From Bradyrhizobium ottawaense (GTDB lineage Bacteria > Pseudomonadota > Alphaproteobacteria > Rhizobiales > Xanthobacteraceae): a stretch of DNA of 64,000 nucleotides. Positions 53,953 to 62,167 of this stretch are shown here, piece by piece. The notes under the pieces are model-generated. The model ran no database searches. It was not told the DNA's origin and saw only the letters and a list, made by a program, of their open reading frames with translations. The DNA is taken from contig NZ_LT629693.1 of assembly GCF_900099825.1 (NCBI RefSeq), positions 2,604,001-2,668,000 on the forward strand, read 5' to 3'. How positions within the stretch are numbered: position 1 is the first letter of the stretch; the number at the start of each line of letters is the position of its first letter. The position numbers and the translations under genes are program-made.

Positions 53953-54031
53953 GTAGGGTGGGTGGAGCGAAGCGATACCCACCGCTTCACGGACAGTGTT
54001 GATGGGTATCGCTTCGCTCCATCCATCCTAC
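53953..54031. repeat. Intergenic palindromic repeat, family D, copy 2
   Basis: GTAGGGTGGGTGGAGCGAAGC and GCTTCGCTCCATCCATCCTAC are the inverse arms. It is a variant of the element at 37180. Confidence 0.85.
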
Positions 54032-54039
54032 GAATCTCG

Positions 54040-54434
54040 AATACGACTTCGCATTCTCGCGGCGCATTGCGCCCGGAGTTTTGCTGGAAACCTTGCCCTC
54101 TCGAAATCAGAGGGCGCAGGGAAGACCGGGTGCGCGCTGCACCCGCGGTCTCGCGTGCGATGTGGATTAGAAAATGCTGCACACGAGCATACAGGTTCAG
54201 CGGAGAACACCCGGCCTTCCCTGCGCAATGGCTTTACGGCTTATACGATTTCGTCCTGGTGACCGGCTTTCTTGCCACCATCATCATTGGAAGCTTTCGC
54301 TTCCGCCAACTTGACGCCAGCACCGGGGCGTCGGACCCAAACGATTTCGCTGTACGCAACAGCAGCGCTCGTCAGTCGCAGCCTTCGCGTCCATCGCTCC
54401 CTGCCCCTCGTTCGCGACGATGGCCAACGCCCCT
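54040..54434. repeat. Left part of a Bradyrhizobium-type dispersed repeat, interrupted by the IS
   Basis: The segment contains GCGCAGGGAAGACCGGGTG and later CACCCGGCCTTCCCTGCGC as inverse blocks, then a stretch ending in GACGATGGCCAACGCCCCT. It resembles the dispersed repeat that I remember from many Bradyrhizobium genomes. The matching right half resumes at 55744. Open frames across it are not real genes. Confidence 0.6.
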
Positions 54435-54454
54435 TGTGTCGGCAAAAACTGGCA

Positions 54455-54614
54455 GAATGTGCGAACGGGCGGTTGAAGCAGAACCGCCCGTTGCTGGAAC
54501 TGAGCCCGTAACGCCCCAAAGCGGCAGAGCCTGTATGAGAGCGAGGGACAGCTCCGGTGTCTTCCTCAACCCGAACAGTTGCAAGGGCCGTTGAGCCCGT
54601 ACCGAGCAAGGAAG
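54455..54614 (+). ncRNA. Candidate IS110 bridge RNA
   Basis: The left end contains an 11-bp perfect stem (54464-54474 with 54482-54492). Then comes a loop holding AACGCCCC (54510-54517), identical to the left target flank at 54426-54433, and TATGAGAG (54534-54541), able to pair with the right target CTCTGATG (55742-55749; one mismatch, one wobble). The loop is closed by GGAACTG (54496-54502) and CAGCTCC (54549-54555). A second loop holds ACAGTTGC (54575-54582), identical to the right end of the element (55735-55742), and GAGCAAG (54604-54610), which partly pairs with CT plus the left end. This matches the target and donor loops of a bridge RNA. Confidence 0.5.
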
Positions 54615-54621
54615 GGAGTGG

Positions 54622-55584
54622 ATGATGGCACAAAATGGTCTCGTTGTCGTCGGCATCGATGTAGCAAAGGACAAGGTCGATGCGTGCATTCGCGAGTTGG
54701 CGCTGCGGCAGACGTATCCGAGCACTGCCCAGGGTCATCGCAAGCTGGTTGCCTGGCTTCGCAAGCACAAGGTGAACAGGGCGGTGATGGAGGCCAGCGG
54801 CGGCTATGAGCGCGATTGGGGGAAGGTGCTCCGTCTGGCCGGCATCGCCGTACGGATCGTCGACCCCAAGCGAGTCCGCAGCTTTGCGCAGTCGGCCGGA
54901 CGCCTGGCCAAGAACGATACGATTGATGCAGAGATGATCGCTTGGTTCGCAGAGACGTTCAGCGAGGCGCCGGGCCAAGTGCACGATGCCGCGCGCGAAG
55001 AGCTGCAGGCGCTGGTGAAAGCTCGTCTCAATCTGGTCGATCTCAAGATACGACTGGAAGCTCAAAACGAGCATGCTGCACCAGGACAGGCTCGGAAAGC
55101 GCGGACCCGTATCTTGAAGAGCTTGCTCGAGGAAATTGCCAAGCTCGAAGTCGCGATCTCGGCCCAGGTCAGGGCCACACCTCATCTTGCCGAACGCGCC
55201 GAGATCGTCGAGAGCGTGCCGGGCTTTGCCGAAACGAGCTCAGCGAACCTCATTGCTGGAATGCCGGAGCTTGGCCAAGTGAGCGACGAGATCGCCGCGG
55301 CGTTGTTAGGCGTTGCCCCTTATGACGATGATAGCGGAAAGCGCCGCGGCGAACGCCACATCAAGGGCGGCCGCCGTTGGGTCCGAAACGCCCTCTACAT
55401 GCCGTGCCTCGGCGCGGCCACACAGAACAATCCTGTCTTCAAGGCCTACTATCAACGGCTACTTGCCAAGGGGAAGGAGCCGAAGGTTGCGCTCGTCGCC
55501 TGCATGCGAAAGCTGATCATCATCCTCAACACAATGATCGCACGCCGGCAGAAATGGGATCCCAGCCGTTACGCACTGAATTGA
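54622..55584 (+). CDS. IS110-family transposase (DEDD recombinase)
   Basis: This 320-aa transposase has the N-terminal RuvC-like DEDD domain (GIDVAKDKVDACI; MEASGGYERD; KNDTIDAEMIAWFAE), giving the acidic catalytic residues, and the C-terminal serine-containing domain (LVGVAPYDDDSG-like: LLGVAPYDDDSGKRRGER, then KGGRRWVRNALYMP). IS110 enzymes work with a bridge RNA from the element's own end. The gene is full length and shows no frameshift, so the element may be active. A second ATG follows the first; GGAAGGGAG provides the ribosome site. Confidence 0.95.
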   Translation: MMAQNGLVVVGIDVAKDKVDACIRELALRQTYPSTAQGHRKLVAWLRKHKVNRAVMEASGGYERDWGKVLRLAGIAVRIVDPKRVRSFAQSAGRLAKNDTIDAEMIAWFAETFSEAPGQVHDAAREELQALVKARLNLVDLKIRLEAQNEHAAPGQARKARTRILKSLLEEIAKLEVAISAQVRATPHLAERAEIVESVPGFAETSSANLIAGMPELGQVSDEIAAALLGVAPYDDDSGKRRGERHIKGGRRWVRNALYMPCLGAATQNNPVFKAYYQRLLAKGKEPKVALVACMRKLIIILNTMIARRQKWDPSRYALN

Positions 55585-55743
55585 GCGAGCGCACTTCACC
55601 GCGCTCGGTCCTCGACCGAGCGCATGCCTAGCCAACAGACCGGGGAGCGGACGGCGTCAAGGCCGTAAGCCGCCGAAGGCGGGGGCGCGCCTCGCGCCAG
55701 CCTTGAGGCCAGCCGATCACCGGTCTACTTCAGCACAGTTGCT

Positions 55744-56268
55744 CTGATGGGACAGGATGGCGGGAGTCGTAAATCTGATTTGCCCGACGGAGGAAGCGGA
55801 ATATTTTTATCCGAAGGGCTGGACAGACTTTTGGTGATTTGCCCGTCGCGTTGTTTTGTCGCACGCATTTGTCGTTGCGCGCGAAGGCGAAGCAGTGCAT
55901 GGCGCGGAAGACAAAGTAGGTCGCTGGATTAGGCCTTGAACCCATCATAAATTCGTCGCGCTGACGGCGCGCCGGAGTCCGTTATGCCCCGATAGCGGAC
56001 CAAGTTCCGCAACGCAGCGAAACGACGCTATGTGCCAAAACCGGACTTGCACCAAACTGCGCACGATCTGGCGGAGCGGTCGAAGCCTCTGCAGGCTGAG
56101 CTCTATGGCACTGTCACTTTCATCATGACGGCGAGCTTTTCACGGTGGCCAGGGTATCTCGCAAAGAAACGGCTAACCACGTTGCGACGACTGCATGCGC
56201 GAGGGCATGGGAAGGCCAATCAACCAATGATAGCATATGCTTCCTTAGACCAACCAAAGGGAACTACC
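55744..56268. other. Right half of the dispersed repeat and degenerate spacer
   Basis: The repeat resumes with CTGATGGGACAGG and includes GATTTGCCCGACGGAGGAAG, AGGGCTGGACAGAC and GTTGTTTTGTCGCA, to about 55880, which match the right half of the dispersed repeat noted on the left side. The part from about 55960 to 56268 holds another degenerate repeat-like piece (GTTATGCCCCGATAGCGGAC) and no convincing gene before the GTG at 56269. Confidence 0.55.
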
Positions 56269-56589
56269 GTGACTGGAATGACCAAGCCTCGCTTTCGGTT
56301 TCTGTTAGTTGCTTTGTGGATCAGTCTCGTCGGTGCTCTCGTGGTTTGGTTTACGTTCATCAACGCGCCAAGCGGTGGTTCGCCGCCCTGGGTGGTTAGC
56401 GTGATTGTGTCCTGGTTGCCGTTCTTGGTGCTGGTGGGCGTCTGGCTGTGGTACTCGCGCACGAGTCGGCGCTCATCATCCGGGACTAGTTGGGTCGATC
56501 TCTACGAGCAGCAGGTCGCCGAATCCCGGCGCACCAATGCATTGCTGGAGAGGATCGCCGCGGCTCTGGAAAAACCGTCTCCAGGTTAG
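56269..56589 (+). CDS. Small two-helix membrane protein with conserved C-terminal tail
   Basis: The 106-aa protein has two membrane helices (FLLVALWISLVGALVVWF and VIVSWLPFLVLVGVWLWY), joined by a short outside loop, then a polar tail ending NALLERIAAALEKPSPG. The helices, especially SWLPFLVLVGVWLW, resemble the membrane anchor of FtsH but no AAA+ domain follows. The tail is shared with the next gene. A GTG start at 56269 follows AAAGGGA. No known function; it is probably membrane-tethered and may dimerise through the tail. Confidence 0.65.
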   Translation: MTGMTKPRFRFLLVALWISLVGALVVWFTFINAPSGGSPPWVVSVIVSWLPFLVLVGVWLWYSRTSRRSSSGTSWVDLYEQQVAESRRTNALLERIAAALEKPSPG

Positions 56590-56619
56590 CTCGAACACTG
56601 GCGTCGCGGGGAGGCGGGT

Positions 56620-57720
56620 ATGCGTTCAGGGATTTCCGCGCACGTCTGGCTGGTGGCTTTGGCATTCGCAACGGCCGCTGCTGTCAGCCGGCCAGCGGCA
56701 GCCGACGATCGACAGGAGTGCTCGAGGGGATCGAAGGAAGCCGTTGCCGCGACCATCGTCGCCTGTACACGCGCGATCGAAAGTGGAAACTACAATGACC
56801 GAGACCTGTCCAACTTGTATCATCAGCGCGGCTACTCTTGGTCATGGACAAGCCTCGCCGATCGCGTCGACCGCGCCTTCAAAGACTACACCGAAGCGAT
56901 CCGGATTGACCCAAAAGCTGGCGGCTCACTGCTCAACCGGTCGCGCATCTACAACCAACGGCGCGACTACGACCGGGCGATAGCGGACGCCAACCAGGCA
57001 TTCGCAGGCGGGCTGTCGGATTATGGCAAGCGGGTCGGATACGGCGAGCGCGGCTATGCCTATCAAGCCAAAGGTGACAACGACCGCGCCATCGCTGACT
57101 ATACCGACAGTATCCAGCTGGATGCGAACAACATTGTCGTCCTCACCGCCCGAGGCAACGCCTACTTGACCAAAGGCGATCTTGATCACGCCATCGCCGA
57201 CTACGATCAGGTGATCGCACTCGATCCGAAATATGCGATCGCCTACTACAACCGCTCCCTTGTGTACAGGGCGAAGGTTGATCTCGACCGTGTCATCGCC
57301 GACTGTAGTCAGGCGATCGCGCTCTATCCGAAATACCGGGACGCCTACTTCAACCGCGGCTACGCGTATCAAGCCAAGGGCGACTTCGACCGCGCCATCG
57401 CCGACTACGGTCAGATGATCGCGCTCGATCCGAAAGACAGCGACGCATACAGCCGTCGCGCCATTGCGTATCTGTCCAAGGGCGATTTCCGCCGCTCCAT
57501 CGCGGACTTCAGTCAGGGGCCGGCGTTATCATGGCTCGCTATTGTTGTCTTTTTGGCCGTGGTGCTCTGGCTTTGTTGCCGAACAGGCACGCATGCGCGC
57601 GGACGATGGTCCGGGCGAACATTGATTGAGATTTGCGAGCAAGAGGTCGTCGAAATGCAGCACAGGAACGCCGCCCTGGAGAGGATCGCGGCGGCTTTGG
57701 AGAAGCATTCGTCGGGTTAG
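56620..57720 (+). CDS. Secreted or membrane-tethered TPR protein with the same C-terminal tail
   Basis: The 366-aa protein has a signal peptide (MRSGISAHVWLVALAFA, cleavage near AAADD), then about six TPR repeats between residues 65 and 300 (units such as NAYLTKGDLDHAIADYDQVIALDPKYA). A hydrophobic helix at about 303-322 (LSWLAIVVFLAVVLWLC) is followed by a cytoplasmic tail ending NAALERIAAALEKHSSG, similar to the preceding small protein. This places TPRs in the periplasm. It lies 30 bp downstream of that gene, suggesting one operon and a joint function. No partner is known. Confidence 0.8.
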   Translation: MRSGISAHVWLVALAFATAAAVSRPAAADDRQECSRGSKEAVAATIVACTRAIESGNYNDRDLSNLYHQRGYSWSWTSLADRVDRAFKDYTEAIRIDPKAGGSLLNRSRIYNQRRDYDRAIADANQAFAGGLSDYGKRVGYGERGYAYQAKGDNDRAIADYTDSIQLDANNIVVLTARGNAYLTKGDLDHAIADYDQVIALDPKYAIAYYNRSLVYRAKVDLDRVIADCSQAIALYPKYRDAYFNRGYAYQAKGDFDRAIADYGQMIALDPKDSDAYSRRAIAYLSKGDFRRSIADFSQGPALSWLAIVVFLAVVLWLCCRTGTHARGRWSGRTLIEICEQEVVEMQHRNAALERIAAALEKHSSG

Positions 57721-57729
57721 CTAGGGGTT

Positions 57730-57897
57730 CTAACTTCCGGAATGACCGTCAGAGCCGCCCGTCCAACCGTCATTGTTGCTAGGACCAAAGTTGGTATTGT
57801 TTCGATCCGGCGAGACCCTTGTTCCCTGATAAAAGGCATAGCCAATGAACCCTAGCAGCGCGATCAGGCAAGCCGGTGCGAGAAGCCAGTGTGGCAT
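57730..57897 (-). CDS. Small membrane protein of 55 aa
   Basis: The peptide has a single hydrophobic helix (LLAPACLIALLGFIGYAFY) followed by a polar, glycine- and asparagine-rich tail (NNTNFGPSNNDGWTGGSDGHSGS). The start at 57897 has a strong ribosome site (GAGGAG). No family is recognised. The tail composition suggests a flexible outside or inside loop. It is convergent with the TPR gene. Confidence 0.6.
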   Translation of the reverse strand: MPHWLLAPACLIALLGFIGYAFYQGTRVSPDRNNTNFGPSNNDGWTGGSDGHSGS

Positions 57898-58253
57898 GTG
57901 CTCTTTCTCCTCAGTGAGCAGCCCTACCATCGGGGCGTTGCCGTGCAATTAAGAACAAGGCTCAATGTTGATCAAGTCCGGTTGGGGTCATTCGCTACAC
58001 GGGCGCCCCAGCAGCAAATCCGGCCATGTCCGCTCTGCCGCCAACAGCGGAAGCAGATTCAGAACATTGGCGGATTGCGCGCTAATGAGTCCACGCCCGG
58101 CCAGGCACCGGCTGCGCATACGCGCACCCGATGACAGACTTCGCGAGGCAACCCATCGCGCGGGGAGACATGGATTGCTTCCGCCTTCGCTCTTTGAGCT
58201 ACGGCGGACAAGTCGTCGCTATCGCTCCTCGCAATGACGGGAGCATGCGGCTA
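57898..58253. other. Intergenic region with a half-copy of repeat family B
   Basis: No gene is supported. The segment 58169-58239 carries the reverse-oriented half of the family B palindrome. The rest shows no coding or regulatory feature that I can support. Confidence 0.6.
58169..58239. repeat. Partial family B palindromic repeat, copy 4
   Basis: CATGGATTGCTTCCGCC, AGCTACGGCGGACAAGTCGTC and CTCGCAATGACG are present in inverted order compared with the other copies, and one arm is missing. Confidence 0.75.
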
Positions 58254-59183
58254 TCACGCCCGCATCACCGCATCCACCAGCAAGCCTGCGAACAGCAGCA
58301 GCCCGGCATCGCGGTTGGACTTGAAGACGCGCAGGCACAAAGCGGGATCGCCGATATCAAGCCTTCGGATCTGCCAGACCAGATGAACCGCGAACGCAGC
58401 CAATCCGACCCATGCCGGCCATCGCGCGCCGGCCAGCCATAGCGCCACGCCGATCAGCAGCACCGCGAGCGCGTAGAACACGACCAGCGCGCGGTGGGTG
58501 CGGGCGCCGAACAGACGCGCGGTGGACTTGATGCCGATCAGCGCGTCGTCCTCGGCGTCCTGATGCGCATAGATGGTGTCGTAGCCGATCACCCAGGCGA
58601 TCGAGCCCGCGTAAAGCACGACCGCGGTGAGATCAATCCGCCCGAGCGTGACCGCAAATCCCATCAGCGCGCCCCAGGAGAACGCCAGGCCGAGCACGAC
58701 CTGCGGCCACCAGGTGATGCGCTTCATGAACGGATAGACCGCGACGATGACCAGCGACGCGATCCCGGTCATGATCGCGAAGCGGTTGAACTGCAGCAGC
58801 ACCGCGAGCCCGATCAGGGCCTGCAGCACCAGAAAGGCCAGGGCCTGCGGCACGCTCACCTGGCCTGCCGGGATCGGCCGCGACCGCGTCCGCTCGACCT
58901 TGCCGTCGAGATCGCGATCGGTGATGTCGTTCCAGGTGCACCCGGCGCCGCGCATCACGAAGGCGCCGATGAAGAACAGCACGACCACGGACGCCAACTG
59001 GCTGATGTCCCGCGCGACGCCCGCGGCGAGCGCTGCCGACCACCAGCACGGCATCAGCAGCAGCCAGGATCCGATCGGGCGGTCGAAACGGGAGAGCCGC
59101 AAATAAGGCCGCGACCAGGACGGCGCGCGCGTATCGACCCAGTTGCCGGTCGCATCGGCAACGCGGGTGGTGGCGTCGCTCAT
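58254..59183 (-). CDS. ubiA: 4-hydroxybenzoate polyprenyltransferase
   Basis: UbiA attaches a polyprenyl chain to 4-hydroxybenzoate in ubiquinone synthesis, in the inner membrane. The 309-aa protein has the two aspartate-rich motifs: NDITDRDLDGKVERTRSRP and YAHQDAEDDALIG. Hydrophobic helices occupy most of the rest. The start at 59183 (MSDATTRVADATGNW) matches homologues. It lies 55 bp downstream of the proline-rich secreted protein gene, in the same direction. Confidence 0.95.
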   Translation of the reverse strand: MSDATTRVADATGNWVDTRAPSWSRPYLRLSRFDRPIGSWLLLMPCWWSAALAAGVARDISQLASVVVLFFIGAFVMRGAGCTWNDITDRDLDGKVERTRSRPIPAGQVSVPQALAFLVLQALIGLAVLLQFNRFAIMTGIASLVIVAVYPFMKRITWWPQVVLGLAFSWGALMGFAVTLGRIDLTAVVLYAGSIAWVIGYDTIYAHQDAEDDALIGIKSTARLFGARTHRALVVFYALAVLLIGVALWLAGARWPAWVGLAAFAVHLVWQIRRLDIGDPALCLRVFKSNRDAGLLLFAGLLVDAVMRA

Positions 59184-59238
59184 CGGACCAAGGTTTTTGG
59201 AGCCAAAGTTTTTGGGGCCAAGATTTTTGAGGTACGGG

Positions 59239-59868
59239 TCATCGCGTCAGAACGTTGCCGTTCAACGTATCGAAGGTGCTGCCGCCCTTCTTCACGCTTT
59301 GCGCCTCGGGCAGCGCCGCCGACGTGCCGAGCACGTCGCTGAGGCTGGGACCGGCCGGCCGCTGGGTTGCCGCCTGCTGCGCGACGTTGCAGACTTGGTT
59401 CTGCATCTTCTCGGTGTTCGCGTGACCGGTCTTGAGCTGGTCGGCGATCTGCGGCGGAATTCCGCACTTCGCCGAGTTGCCCTCGACATATTTGATCATC
59501 TTGACTTCGGCCGCGGCGAAATTGCGGATCAGCTTGCAGGCCTCATCCGGAGGTGCATGGCGATCACTCGCGGCCTTGATCAGCTTGCCGCGTTTCTCCG
59601 CCTCTTCGCGCAAGGGAACAAAACCCTTCATGCAGACATCGGCGCTCGCGGGCCCGGAGGGCGGCTGCGGCCCGGCGCCACCGAAGCCTGGGCCGGCGAC
59701 CGGTGCGGCGCCTCTGGTGAAGGCTGCGTCATTCGCCGGCGCCGAAGCGGCAGGCGGTGCCATCTGGCCGTTGGGCAGCGGAGCCGGAAATGCACCCTGC
59801 GCGAAGGCTTGACCGGCGTAGATGGTCACGGCGGCCACGGTCAACGGCACAATGAGGCGGCGGATCAT
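59239..59868 (-). CDS. Exported proline-rich protein of unknown function
   Basis: The 209-aa protein has a signal peptide (MIRRLIVPLTVAAVTIYA, cleavage near QAFAQ), then a proline, alanine and glycine-rich segment (about residues 25-75), then a more ordered cysteine-containing domain (ADVCMKGFVPLREEAEK, DEACKLIRNFAAAEVKMIKYVE, AKCGIPPQIADQLK, NQVCNVAQQAA). The four cysteines may form disulfides. The family is found in Bradyrhizobium and Rhodopseudomonas, with no function I can name. It is divergent from rsmE. Confidence 0.7.
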   Translation of the reverse strand: MIRRLIVPLTVAAVTIYAGQAFAQGAFPAPLPNGQMAPPAASAPANDAAFTRGAAPVAGPGFGGAGPQPPSGPASADVCMKGFVPLREEAEKRGKLIKAASDRHAPPDEACKLIRNFAAAEVKMIKYVEGNSAKCGIPPQIADQLKTGHANTEKMQNQVCNVAQQAATQRPAGPSLSDVLGTSAALPEAQSVKKGGSTFDTLNGNVLTR

Positions 59869-60076
59869 CAAAAATGTTTCTCCGGCAAGATCCAGCGGGG
59901 GTCTTTCGTGTTCCGATCGAAGCACGATTTCCGATAACTGCATTTTACGATTGCTGGATGCCCTTAACAACCCGTCGAATAGGGCAACAGCGCGGCGTAG
60001 GGCCACATCGGAGGCCACTATTTGCTCCTGATTCGGGTCGTTTCGGTTAAAAGACGCTCCGATTGGATGATCACAA

Positions 60077-60862
60077 ATGCCTGAATTCGATTTTAGCGCC
60101 CCTCGCCTGTTCGTCGATGCCCCCCTCCAGGCGGGGCAAACGGTGGCGCTGGAGCGCAACCAGAGCAATTACCTCGGCAATGTGCTGCGGCTTGCCACCG
60201 GCGATAACATCCTGGTCTTCAACGGCCGCGACGGCGAATGGCGGGCGCAGATTGCCGGGCGCAAGCGGCCCGATGCGCTGGTCATCGTGACGCCGACGCG
60301 GCCGCAGGACCGCCTGCCCGACATCGCCTATGTGTTCGCGCCGCTCAAGCATGCCCGGCTCGACTACATGGTGCAGAAGGCGGTCGAAATGGGAGCCTCA
60401 GCCCTGCAGCCGGTGCTGACCCGCCACACCCAGGTCTCCCGGGTCAACAGCGAGCGGATGCGCGCCAATGTGATCGAGGCGGCCGAACAATGCGGCATCC
60501 TGAGCCTCGCTGAAGTGGCCGAGCCGGTGCCGCTCGACCGCTATCTCGGCCAGCGCGGGCCTTCGCGTCTTCTGGTGTTCTGCGACGAGGCCGCCGAAAC
60601 GGCCAATCCGGTGCAGGCGCTGCAACAGGCGGCAGCGGCTGACGGCATCGACATCCCTGAAGGCATCGACATCCTGATCGGGCCCGAGGGCGGGTTTGCC
60701 GAGGAAGAGCGGGCGTTGCTGCTGCGGCAGCCCAAAACCCTGCGGCTCTCGCTGGGGCCCCGGATCCTGCGCGCCGATACCGCAGGGGTCGCCGCCCTGG
60801 CGCTGGTGCAGGCTGCGCTGGGCGACTGGGCCGGGATCGCCGGTTCCGGCCTAACCCGTTAA
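60077..60862 (+). CDS. rsmE: 16S rRNA (uracil1498-N3)-methyltransferase
   Basis: RsmE methylates U1498 of 16S rRNA with SAM. The 261-aa protein has an N-terminal PUA-like part (PRLFVDAPLQAGQTVALERNQ), the RRRxxxVxKxxE-like AEQCGILSLAEVAEP region, and a SPOUT knot with ILIGPEGGFAEEERALL and LSLGPRILRADTAGVAALA. The start at 60077 gives a normal N-terminus. It is divergent from the proline-rich protein gene. Confidence 0.95.
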   Translation: MPEFDFSAPRLFVDAPLQAGQTVALERNQSNYLGNVLRLATGDNILVFNGRDGEWRAQIAGRKRPDALVIVTPTRPQDRLPDIAYVFAPLKHARLDYMVQKAVEMGASALQPVLTRHTQVSRVNSERMRANVIEAAEQCGILSLAEVAEPVPLDRYLGQRGPSRLLVFCDEAAETANPVQALQQAAAADGIDIPEGIDILIGPEGGFAEEERALLLRQPKTLRLSLGPRILRADTAGVAALALVQAALGDWAGIAGSGLTR

Positions 60863-60868
60863 GGCACC

Positions 60869-60898
60869 TGTCATTAAGCGACTTGTCATTAAGCGACT
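60869..60898. repeat. Exact 15-bp tandem duplication
   Basis: TGTCATTAAGCGACT occurs twice in tandem, seven bases after the rsmE stop, in the 138-bp gap before hisZ. Confidence 0.85.
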
Positions 60899-61000
60899 TG
60901 CCCAATCCCTGTCGAAACCCCGCGCGGGCCATGCTAAGGCCTGCGCCAACAAATCCATTCCGCACTTAAAACCCGGTTTTCCGGGTATTTGGACGCCAAA

Positions 61001-62167
61001 ATGACCGTAACCGCCGCTGCCCGAGGGGTTGCCGGGTCCGCCGCCTGGGCGGACGCGCTGCTGTTGTCGTTTGCGCAGGCCGGCTACGTCCAGGCCGAGC
61101 CTGCGATCCTGCAGCCGGCCGAGCCGTTCCTCGACCTTTCCGGCGAGGACATCCGCAAGAGCCTTTACCTGACCACCGATCCCAGCGGCGAGGAACTCTG
61201 CCTGCGGCCCGACCTCACCATTCCGGTGGCGCGCGACTATCTCGCCTCCGGCCGCGCCGGCGAACCCATGGGCTTCAGCTATCTCGGGCCGGTGTTTCGC
61301 TATCGCGGCGGCCGGCCGAGCGAGTTCCTGCAGGCCGGGATCGAATCCTTCGGCCGGCAGGACCGCGCCGCCGCCGACGCCGAAATGCTGGCGCTGGCGC
61401 TGGAAGCCACCGCCGCCTTCGGATTGAAGGATGTCGAAGTGCGTACCGGCGATGTCGCCATGTTCATCGCGCTGATCGATGCGCTCAACCTCTACCCGGT
61501 CTGGCGACGACGGCTGATGAAGGACTTCAACCGCAAGCTCAGCCTGACCGAGGACATCGAGCGGCTGACGCTCTCGACAGCACCGGGCCGCAACGAATAT
61601 GAGGGCGTGCTGGCGGCGCTGGCCGGTTCCGACCGCAAGGCGGCGCTGGCGCTGGTGACCGACCTGATGTCGATCGCCGGCACCACCAATGTCGGCGGCC
61701 GCACGGTTTCCGAAATCGCCGACCGCTTCCTCGAACAGTCGACGCTAAAGGGCGGCGCCCTGCCGCGCGACGCGCTCGGCATCATCAAGCGCTTCCTTGC
61801 GATATCAGGCGATCCGGACGAAGCGGTCGCCCAACTGCGCGCGCTGGCCGCCGACGCCAAACTCGATCTGACGGCGGCGATCGATCAGCTCGAAAGCCGC
61901 GTCGGCTTCATGGCCGCGCGCGGCATCGACACATCAATGACCCGCTTCTCGACCTCGTTCGGACGCGGCCTCGACTACTACACCGGCTTCGAATTCGAAC
62001 TGCACGCCAAAGGGGGCGGCATCGAGCCGCTGGTAGCCGGCGGGCGCTATGACGGGTTGATGACCCAGCTCGGCGCCGCGACGCCGATACCCGCGGTCGG
62101 ATTTTCGGTCTGGATCGAGGCCCTGACGCAACTCGGCAAACCTCGCGTGCAAGGGAGCGTCGCATGA
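61001..62167 (+). CDS. hisZ: ATP phosphoribosyltransferase regulatory subunit
   Basis: HisZ is a histidyl-tRNA-synthetase-like protein that binds and regulates HisG in the first step of histidine synthesis. The 388-aa protein has the class II core ([38 protein letters not shown]) and the histidine-binding signature near [13 protein letters not shown]. The start at 61001 gives the normal N-terminus; a TTG four codons upstream is not needed. It overlaps hisG by four bases (ATGA). Confidence 0.93.
   Translation: MTVTAAARGVAGSAAWADALLLSFAQAGYVQAEPAILQPAEPFLDLSGEDIRKSLYLTTDPSGEELCLRPDLTIPVARDYLASGRAGEPMGFSYLGPVFRYRGGRPSEFLQAGIESFGRQDRAAADAEMLALALEATAAFGLKDVEVRTGDVAMFIALIDALNLYPVWRRRLMKDFNRKLSLTEDIERLTLSTAPGRNEYEGVLAALAGSDRKAALALVTDLMSIAGTTNVGGRTVSEIADRFLEQSTLKGGALPRDALGIIKRFLAISGDPDEAVAQLRALAADAKLDLTAAIDQLESRVGFMAARGIDTSMTRFSTSFGRGLDYYTGFEFELHAKGGGIEPLVAGGRYDGLMTQLGAATPIPAVGFSVWIEALTQLGKPRVQGSVA

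Larger units (their letters stand above)
54435..55743 (+). mobile_element. IS110-family insertion sequence (about 1309 bp)
   Basis: The element has one transposase gene (54622-55584), a 187-bp non-coding left end and a 159-bp right end without long terminal inverted repeats, as in the IS110 group. Its ends were placed by rejoining the flanks: left flank AACGCCCCT plus right flank CTGATGGG gives a continuous repeat sequence. A CT dinucleotide lies at both junctions (54433-54434 and 55742-55743), matching the CT core known for IS110-type recombination. Confidence 0.75.

Noticed and set aside
53953..54031. Family D palindrome as a transposon terminal repeat
   Set aside because: It recurs between mutL and rsmD without any transposase, so it is an independent intergenic element.
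54028..54262. Open reading frames across the dispersed repeat next to the IS
   Set aside because: They lie in a repeat with inverse blocks and have no ribosome site or family match. Such frames are often over-annotated in Bradyrhizobium.
55747..55932. 61-codon frame downstream of the IS
   Set aside because: It is the right half of the same dispersed repeat.
56145..56399. Frame starting ARVSRKETAN, like the start of a TetR regulator
   Set aside because: The resemblance ends after about ten residues and it overlaps the better-supported small membrane gene.
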